From Draconibacterium sp. (GTDB lineage Bacteria; Bacteroidota; Bacteroidia; Bacteroidales; Prolixibacteraceae): DNA of 16,845 nt. The DNA lies in the NCBI GenBank assembly GCA_027011835.1, contig JALUZN010000503.1:1-16845 (forward strand), read 5' to 3'. The notes under the pieces are model-generated. The model was not told the origin of the DNA. It ran no database searches and saw nothing but the letters and a program-made list of their open reading frames with translations. Below, in pieces: positions 9,077 through 14,775 of the stretch (its first letter is position 1; each line of letters begins with the position of its first letter). The position numbers and the translations under genes were made by a program.

Positions 9077-10408
9077 ATGATAAATCATGAATATGTAAAC
9101 CGGATTGTTAACCTGACCGACCCTTCGAAAAACATTATTTATAATATGACATTGGAGGAGGCAACCGAGATTGTAAAATCGGGTGATGCCGATGCTGTAC
9201 GAAAAATCGACGGGCAGTTTGCCATTGTTTCTGTCGATGGTAAAACAATCAGGATGGCAAGATCGATTGGCCGTCCAATGCGGTTTTTTATTGCTAAATT
9301 AATGGCAGGGCCGTGCCTTATTCTGGCCGAACGAATTGACACAATTTACAACTGGCTGAAAAATGAGGGGCTCGACGACCAGTTTCATCCATCGTATACA
9401 CGAATGGCGCCGGCGCACCACATAACAACCATTCACCTTTTAGGATGCCCCGACCCAAGTCCGGAATATACCCGTTTTTTTGCTCCAACCCGGAATAAAC
9501 TAAAACACCAAAGTATTGAGCAAATTGGCAAACTATACATTGGCACACTCTACGAAGAGATAAAAAAGTGGTTAAAATACGAAGCCAAAGAGGGGCCAAT
9601 CGGTGTTACTTTCTCGGCAGGAGTCGATAGTGGTTCTGTGTTTTTATTAACCTACCACGCACTACTTGAGCTTGGCGAAAATCCGTCGAGATTAAAAGCA
9701 TTTACGTTAAGTATCGATGGAAAAGGGGAAGATTTGAAACAGGCTCGCGAATTTTTGAAGGCACTCGACCTCGAGCTTTTCCTCGAACCCATTGAAATCG
9801 ACTCTTCGCAACTCGACTGGAAAGAAGCCATTAAAGTGGTTGAAGATTATAAGCCGCTCGACATTCAGGATGCAACAATGAATTTGGCTGTTTTAAAAGG
9901 AATAAGACTGCGTTACCCGGACTGGAAATATATTATTGATGGCGATGGTGGCGACGAGAATCTGAAAGATTATCCCATTGAAGAGAATCCTGAATTAACC
10001 ATTCGTAGCGTGTTGAATAATTTAATGTTGTACCACGAAGGGTGGGGCGTTGGAAAATGGAAACACTCTTTAACATACTCGGGTGGATTGAGTCGCGGTT
10101 ACATGCGAACCTACACAACGGCCGAACTTACTAATTTCTCGGCATTTAGCCCGTATACTTTGGAAAATGTGATTGAAATTGCCGAGGGAATTCCATTTAT
10201 TGAGCTAACCGACTGGGATCACGAAAAACTTTATGACCTAAAAGGACAGGTTGTTGCAAGTGGTGTAAAAGCAATTACCGGAATGGATATGCCTGTTTTC
10301 GAAAAAAGAAGATTTCAGCACGGTGCTGTTGTAAAAGACGCTTTCGATAAATTGTTCCCTGAAGCGGAGATTGAGTACCGGCGGGAGTTTTTATCCATTT
10401 ATGAATAA
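9077..10408 (+). CDS. Asparagine-synthetase-like ATP-dependent amide ligase lacking the glutaminase cysteine
   Basis: This 443-residue cytoplasmic protein has the two-domain plan of the asparagine synthetase/beta-lactam synthetase/lasso-cyclase superfamily. The N-terminal part (about 1-140) is a remnant of the Ntn glutamine amidotransferase domain: KIDGQFAIVSVDG and the MARSIGRP and LILAERIDTIYNWL blocks match its core. The nucleophile that normally follows the initiator Met is absent, because the protein begins Met-Ile-Asn-His. The C-terminal synthetase domain has a PP-loop, SAGVDSGS (180-187), and the acidic motif DGDGGDE (288-294), so ATP-dependent adenylation of a carboxylate is expected. 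Loss of glutaminase suggests use of free ammonia or another amine, as in beta-lactam synthetases. Its stop overlaps the next start by 8 nt, so it is translationally coupled to a radical SAM protein. The substrate is unknown; ordinary asparagine synthesis is unlikely. Confidence 0.85.
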   Translation: MINHEYVNRIVNLTDPSKNIIYNMTLEEATEIVKSGDADAVRKIDGQFAIVSVDGKTIRMARSIGRPMRFFIAKLMAGPCLILAERIDTIYNWLKNEGLDDQFHPSYTRMAPAHHITTIHLLGCPDPSPEYTRFFAPTRNKLKHQSIEQIGKLYIGTLYEEIKKWLKYEAKEGPIGVTFSAGVDSGSVFLLTYHALLELGENPSRLKAFTLSIDGKGEDLKQAREFLKALDLELFLEPIEIDSSQLDWKEAIKVVEDYKPLDIQDATMNLAVLKGIRLRYPDWKYIIDGDGGDENLKDYPIEENPELTIRSVLNNLMLYHEGWGVGKWKHSLTYSGGLSRGYMRTYTTAELTNFSAFSPYTLENVIEIAEGIPFIELTDWDHEKLYDLKGQVVASGVKAITGMDMPVFEKRRFQHGAVVKDAFDKLFPEAEIEYRREFLSIYE

Positions 10409-11348
10409 CCCAATAGATTTCAGGATTGACAATCGATGGATTACTTCTTTAAGAGGTAAAAAGAATTCCGTTGATTCGTTCATCCCGTATCTCTATTTTA
10501 ATGAAAAAGAGCGGACTGCATCGGGTAAAATAGACGATGTGTCTGCTCTTTTTTTAACCAATGCCGAGTGCCCGTTTAAATGTTTAATGTGTGACCTGTG
10601 GAAAAACACAACCGACACACCCGTTCCGGAGGGTGCAATTGCAACGCAAATTGAGACGACACTTTCGAAACTGCCTAGGACCAATCACCTTAAATTGTAT
10701 AACAGTGGAAGTTTTTTCGATAACAGAGCAATTCCCACTTCGGAGTACAAGAAAATAGCCGAACTTATTTCAGACTTTAAAACGGTAACTGTTGAAAGTC
10801 ACACCGCTTTTATCGACGAGAAAGTAGTTCGGTTTCGGGAGATGATAAAACCTGAACTGCATGTTGCAATAGGCCTCGAAACTGTTCATCCCGAGATTCT
10901 TCCACTGCTTAATAAGCAAATGAGCCTGATTGATTTCGAAGCTTCTGTGCGTTTCTTGGTGTCCAACAGTATTAAAACGCGGGCATTTATTTTGCTTCGC
11001 CCTCCATTTCTTTCAGAAAAAGAAGGCGTTTTTTGGGCGAAGAAATCTATTGACTTTGCTTTCGAAAAGGGAGTCGCGGCGTGTACTGTAATTCCTGTGC
11101 GAGCCGGAAACGGGGCAATGGATTTTCTTTCTGAAACCGGAAATTTTAAGCAACCAAAAATCGAGTCGTTGGAAGAAGTTGTTGAATATGGAATTAAATT
11201 AAACCGCGGCGATGTTTTTGCCGATTTATGGGATATTGATAAGTTTTCGAACTGCAACAAATGTTTTAGCCGAAGAAAAGAGAGGCTGAATAAAATGAAT
11301 TTATATCAAAAAATATCCCCCGGAATAAATTGCTCGTGTTCACGTTAA
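10401..11348 (+). CDS. Radical SAM protein resembling the RaSEA/TIGR01210 (COG1244) group
   Basis: This is a 315-residue cytoplasmic radical SAM enzyme. The [4Fe-4S] cluster motif CPFKCLMC has Cys57, Cys61 and Cys64 in the canonical CX3CX2C spacing. The segments VAIGLETVHPEILPLLNKQMS and LLRPPFLSEKEG (about 155-205) recall the archaeosine-synthesis enzyme RaSEA and Elp3-like proteins. This is recognition from memory, not a search result. Four further cysteines lie at the C-terminus (C285-N-K-C288 and C311-S-C313) and could bind zinc or a second Fe-S cluster. The ATG at 10401 is preferred over a TTG at 10371. It overlaps the ligase stop by 8 nt, with a purine-rich GGGAG at 10383-10387 upstream. 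No tRNA-guanine transglycosylase or other queuosine/archaeosine gene is nearby, so the substrate is probably different and may be the ligase product. A strong hairpin lies inside its first 52 codons. Confidence 0.87.
   Translation: MNNPIDFRIDNRWITSLRGKKNSVDSFIPYLYFNEKERTASGKIDDVSALFLTNAECPFKCLMCDLWKNTTDTPVPEGAIATQIETTLSKLPRTNHLKLYNSGSFFDNRAIPTSEYKKIAELISDFKTVTVESHTAFIDEKVVRFREMIKPELHVAIGLETVHPEILPLLNKQMSLIDFEASVRFLVSNSIKTRAFILLRPPFLSEKEGVFWAKKSIDFAFEKGVAACTVIPVRAGNGAMDFLSETGNFKQPKIESLEEVVEYGIKLNRGDVFADLWDIDKFSNCNKCFSRRKERLNKMNLYQKISPGINCSCSR
10504..10555 (+). other. Terminator-like hairpin inside the radical SAM coding region
   Basis: AAAAAGAGCGGAC (10504-10516) pairs with GTCTGCTCTTTTT (10541-10553) over 13 bp with one G-U wobble. 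After a single bulged T, GCATCG (10518-10523) pairs with CGATGT (10535-10540) for six more bp, leaving an 11-nt loop. Seven T residues (10549-10555) overlap the 3' arm and follow it. The structure is like a rho-independent terminator but sits upstream of the cluster cysteine codons. It may attenuate transcription of the rest of the gene, or it may be coincidental. Confidence 0.45.
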
Positions 11349-11547
11349 ATCTACTCTTTTATTCATCTGTTTTGCATTGTTCTCATTTTTAGGCGATTTC
11401 GTGTGTCGTGGGAGTTGGAGACCAAAATGTAAGTTGTAAAGGTCAATTGTAACTTGTTTGTTTTCTATTGAAAATTCATTAAAAAAAGATAAAATGGTCT
11501 TGATAAATTATTATTTTTGCTAGCAATAAAACACTAGCTAATTAAAG
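11349..11547 (+). promoter_or_regulatory. Intergenic region with -7 element for the CRTAC1-type gene
   Basis: This 199-nt gap is the longest without a gene. TATTTTTG at 11512-11519 matches TAnnTTTG exactly and lies 28 nt before the ATG at 11548; no good -33 TTTG is found at the expected spacing. A short inverted repeat, GCTAG (11519-11523) and CTAGC (11534-11538) with a 10-nt spacer, covers the predicted transcription start. TTGTAA occurs twice, at 11434 and 11447. No terminator hairpin is visible after the radical SAM stop, and no credible small ORF was seen. Confidence 0.4.
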
Positions 11548-13242
11548 ATGAAGATTAAAATAGAAAGTTTTCGTTCACTTATAAAATCCCCAATTATAGT
11601 TTCTTTGTTTTTATACGGATTTGTTTTGAGTGGATGTCAGTCGAAACCTAATTCACCAAAAAGAGAACTTCCTCCGGCAAATAACGATTATTTCCAAAAT
11701 ATAATAAAGAATTCGGGTGTCGACCTTGTTCGGACATTGGGCGACGAACACCTGAGTAATTTAGTGGAGTCGGATGGAGGTGGAGCTGCATTTCTCGATT
11801 ACGACCAAGATGGTTATATCGACCTTTATGTGAGCAATGCAAATTTTAACGAGATTTTAAGTAAGAACGAAACCAAACCCGACGTTAAAGATTCGGAGAA
11901 TAAATTGTATCGGAACCTTCACGACGGGACATTTGAAGACGTTACAAAAAAAGCGAAAGTTGGCGACCGTGGTTACGGAATGGGCGTTACGGTTGGCGAT
12001 TTTAATAACGATGGTTACCCCGATATTTATCTGACCAATTTTGGCGCAAATGTACTTTATAAAAACAATGGTAACGGAACGTTCTCCGATGTAACTAAAA
12101 AAGCAGGAGTTGCCGGCAACGATTGCAGTACAGGAGCTGTGTGGCTCGATTACGATAACGACGGATTGCTCGATTTATATGTTGGAAACTACATAAAATT
12201 CGACCCAAAATATAATTTGCATTATGCACCCGATGGATTTCCCGGGCCAATGGCGTACGACGGTGTTTCCGATGTTTTATATCATAATTTGGGTGGTGGT
12301 AAGTTCGAAGACGTAACCAAAGCAATGAATGTTTTTAATCGAGACGGAAGAGCGATGGGCGTGGGAGCAACCGATTACGACAACGATGGTTTTATGGATA
12401 TTTTTGTGTCGAACGACCACATGGTTAATTATCTGTATCATAACAACGGTGGAAAGGTTTTTGAAGACCGCGGAACGCAGTCGGGTGTTGGATTTAACCA
12501 AATGGGCGAAGCTACAATTAGCATGTCGGTTGATTTTGCCGATTATAATAACGATGGATTAATGGATCTTTTTGTCTCGGACAATGCGTATTGCTCGCTG
12601 CACCAAAACCAAGGAAACGGCGTGTTTAGCGAAATGTCGTACAAAGCCGGTATTGCAGTTGCATGCGGGCAGTTTGTGGGGTGGGCAACTTCCTTTTTCG
12701 ATTACGATAACGATGGCGACCTCGACCTTTTTAAAGTGAATGGCGAATTAAAACATCTCTACGGGCAGGAAGACCAGCTTTTTGAGAATAACGGAGACGG
12801 TACATTTACCGATGTTTCAACTCAGCGCGGTGCTTATTTCCAGGAAGAGCATGTTGGACGTGGTGCCTGTTTTGGCGATTACGATAACGATGGCGACGTG
12901 GATGTTTATGTCTCGAACCTCGAGGAGTTGGGGGCATTGCTAAGGAATAACAAGGGAAACGAAAATAACTGGATATTACTGAATTTAGTTGGCGATGTTA
13001 GTAACCGCGATGGTGTGGGAGCAAGGGTAACTATTGTTACGGGCGATAAAAAACAGTACGCACAAAAGAAAAGCTCGGGAGGATATTTATCGACAAACGA
13101 CCCGCGACTACATTTTGGACTGGGAAAAAGTACAATGGTCGACTCAATTAAAGTAATCTGGCCGTCGGGGAAAATACAAAACCTGGAGAATATTAAAGAA
13201 GGTCAAATTTTAACAATTAACGAATCTGAAGCAGCAAATTAA
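11548..13242 (+). CDS. CRTAC1-type FG-GAP/UnbV single-propeller lipoprotein
   Basis: This 564-residue lipoprotein is anchored through the lipobox VLSGC (Cys30). Seven DxDxDG calcium loops begin at residues 84, 151, 201, 276, 332, 385 and 444 and account for one seven-bladed integrin-like propeller. A C-terminal UnbV/ASPIC domain (about 470-560) shows RDGVGARVTIVTGD, YLSTNDPRLHFGLG and IKVIWPSGKIQNL. The architecture matches bacterial proteins named after human CRTAC1, and the length is typical. It is a smaller cousin of the 1106-residue protein at 4895, lacking the second propeller. Residues after the lipid cysteine (QSKPNSP) are not acidic, so no surface-export signal is evident. Its function is unknown; calcium-dependent binding or scaffolding is an inference. 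It probably has its own promoter and could be co-transcribed with the two haem-protein genes downstream. Confidence 0.93.
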   Translation: MKIKIESFRSLIKSPIIVSLFLYGFVLSGCQSKPNSPKRELPPANNDYFQNIIKNSGVDLVRTLGDEHLSNLVESDGGGAAFLDYDQDGYIDLYVSNANFNEILSKNETKPDVKDSENKLYRNLHDGTFEDVTKKAKVGDRGYGMGVTVGDFNNDGYPDIYLTNFGANVLYKNNGNGTFSDVTKKAGVAGNDCSTGAVWLDYDNDGLLDLYVGNYIKFDPKYNLHYAPDGFPGPMAYDGVSDVLYHNLGGGKFEDVTKAMNVFNRDGRAMGVGATDYDNDGFMDIFVSNDHMVNYLYHNNGGKVFEDRGTQSGVGFNQMGEATISMSVDFADYNNDGLMDLFVSDNAYCSLHQNQGNGVFSEMSYKAGIAVACGQFVGWATSFFDYDNDGDLDLFKVNGELKHLYGQEDQLFENNGDGTFTDVSTQRGAYFQEEHVGRGACFGDYDNDGDVDVYVSNLEELGALLRNNKGNENNWILLNLVGDVSNRDGVGARVTIVTGDKKQYAQKKSSGGYLSTNDPRLHFGLGKSTMVDSIKVIWPSGKIQNLENIKEGQILTINESEAAN

Positions 13243-13356
13243 ATGAAACGAGCATAAAATAATAATTGTCACACAGGAAAATCATTATGAAGCGAGTTAT
13301 CCCGAAGGGATGCCAATGGCGCATCGAATACCTTTGGAAGTAAAAATTAGAATGAG
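13243..13356 (+). promoter_or_regulatory. Intergenic region with a -7-like element and small hairpins
   Basis: TACCTTTG at 13329-13336 fits TAnnTTTG and lies 20 nt before the ATG at 13357, but no -33 box is present, so promoter activity is uncertain. TCCC (13300-13303) and GGGA (13307-13310) form a tight stem with a GAA loop. The stretch 13291-13336 is richer in G+C than typical intergenic DNA here. One frame, open from 13247 to 13360, reads like protein (SYPEGMPMAHRIPLEVK) but has no conventional start codon in a useful place. Confidence 0.3.
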
Positions 13357-14775
13357 ATGAAACTGAAAAAACAAATTGTTATCATCGGACTTTTGGTAGC
13401 TGCTGTTTTTGCAGGTGGTTACATTACTTCGTGCAGCAACATGCCGGCAAACGGAACGGTTGTTTTTACACGGGTTCCGGTTGCAAATGTTGATGCTGAA
13501 AATGCTATTCCTCACCTGTTTGAAGGGGCAAATTTACAAGCTGTAAATCGGATGGAAACAAGTGGTGACGGAGTGAACTTAACCCCTGATTTTTATTCAG
13601 CCTGTTCGCCACAGGTTTCGTACGATGCCAAACACATTCTTTTTCTCGGGCAAAAAACAGAAACCGATTTGTGGCAGGTGTGGGAGTTGAATATAAAAGA
13701 TAAAAGCACCCGGCAAATTACTGATTGTAAAATGTCGTGCAATAGTGTTTGTTACTTGCCGGGAAACCGAATTGCTTTTAGCAAAAAACTAACGGATAAA
13801 AAAACGGGAATAACGTCGAATGCTTTGTTTACAATGAATTTGGACGGTACAAATCTTCAACAGGTAACTTTTCATCCGCACAACGATTTTATTTCAACGG
13901 TTTTAAAAGACGGTAGAATATTAATAAACAGCAGGCAGGTTTATCCGCAAAAAGGGAAAGTGAAATATCTGGCCATGCGGCCCAACGGAACAAAAGCAGA
14001 ACTGTTTTATTCCGACAATTCAGCAGCAATATACGGGCAGTGTGTAAATGAGGCAAACAAATTCATCTATTTTACCGAGCAAAATCCAACAACAAAGAAA
14101 ATTGATGTGGTAATGGTTTCGTACAACCGGCCACTCCATTCAAAAATAAATTATACCGAAAATATTAAGGGGAATTTTTATTGGGTTTTGCCTCTTTCTA
14201 CTGAAAAAATGATTGTATCATATCAGTCTCCCGGGTCAAAAAATGTTGGATTATGGAATTTCTCACAATCGGAGAAAAAGATTTCGGAACCAATTTATAA
14301 CAATGCAAAGTTCGATTGTTTTGAACCGGTTTGTGTAAAATCTTTCCAACGTCCGAAAAAATTACCCAACGATATTGTTATGGCACAAACTTCGGGACTG
14401 TTTTTATGCACAAATATTAATCTTACCGAAACGGAAACAACTCAGGCAACAAAAATTGAAATACTCGGACTTGAAAAAAGTTTGGGAAAAGTCGCCATGG
14501 AAAAAGACGGCTCGGTTTTTTTAAGTGTTGTTGCCGATACGCCGGTTCGTATTCAAACACTCGACAATGACAATAATGTGGTTTCGGGACCGTCGGAATG
14601 GATTTGGGTGCGGCCATTCGAACGCAGAGGTTGTATTGGATGCCACGAAAACCACGAGTTGGTCCCTCAGAATATTGTACCACTGGCAGTAAACAAAAGT
14701 GCAGTAATTATTCCTGTTGACTCAACAAACAGAAAAAAAGGAAGTGAAATAACCAAAGTAAGCGAGATGAAATGA
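13357..14775 (+). CDS. Haem lipoprotein resembling the hydrazine-synthase-alpha propeller domain
   Basis: This 472-residue lipoprotein (lipobox YITSC, Cys26) contains a WD40/TolB-like beta-propeller with repeats such as SPQVSYDAKHILFLG, WQVWELNIKDKSTRQIT and ALFTMNLDGTNLQQVTFHP, where residue pairs alternate strand and turn as in the HZS_alpha middle domain. After the propeller, one c-type haem site, C426-I-G-C429-H430, sits in the context RRGCIGCHENHELVP, a C-terminal signature I associate with HzsA-like proteins. The N-terminal catalytic haem region of true hydrazine synthase is absent, the protein is much shorter, and no hzsBC partners are in view, so hydrazine formation is not proposed. 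It probably carries electrons or binds a small redox ligand in the periplasm. Its stop overlaps the start of the tri-haem propeller gene in ATGA, which implies tight co-expression and perhaps a complex. Confidence 0.78.
   Translation: MKLKKQIVIIGLLVAAVFAGGYITSCSNMPANGTVVFTRVPVANVDAENAIPHLFEGANLQAVNRMETSGDGVNLTPDFYSACSPQVSYDAKHILFLGQKTETDLWQVWELNIKDKSTRQITDCKMSCNSVCYLPGNRIAFSKKLTDKKTGITSNALFTMNLDGTNLQQVTFHPHNDFISTVLKDGRILINSRQVYPQKGKVKYLAMRPNGTKAELFYSDNSAAIYGQCVNEANKFIYFTEQNPTTKKIDVVMVSYNRPLHSKINYTENIKGNFYWVLPLSTEKMIVSYQSPGSKNVGLWNFSQSEKKISEPIYNNAKFDCFEPVCVKSFQRPKKLPNDIVMAQTSGLFLCTNINLTETETTQATKIEILGLEKSLGKVAMEKDGSVFLSVVADTPVRIQTLDNDNNVVSGPSEWIWVRPFERRGCIGCHENHELVPQNIVPLAVNKSAVIIPVDSTNRKKGSEITKVSEMK

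Noticed and set aside
10371..10400. Upstream TTG start for the radical SAM protein
   Set aside because: ATG 10401 gives a standard short overlap with the ligase stop; the ten extra residues lie wholly within the ligase coding region and have no supporting signal.
9077..11348. Archaeosine or queuosine tRNA-modification operon
   Set aside because: No tRNA-guanine transglycosylase, QueC/D/E/F or ArcS gene is present, and the ligase belongs to the asparagine-synthetase group, not to the known archaeosine enzymes.
11349..11547. Precursor-peptide gene for the ligase/radical-SAM cassette
   Set aside because: The longest ATG-initiated frame noticed here (from 11494) has nine codons and no leader or core features.
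5105..12900. Repeated GAT..GAT-type DNA as a CRISPR or satellite array
   Set aside because: The repeats are irregularly spaced, remain in frame and encode DxDxDG calcium loops of propeller blades.
13357..14775. True hydrazine synthase (anammox) function
   Set aside because: Only the propeller-like part and one C-terminal haem motif are present; the catalytic N-terminal haem region and hzsBC-type partners are absent from the window.
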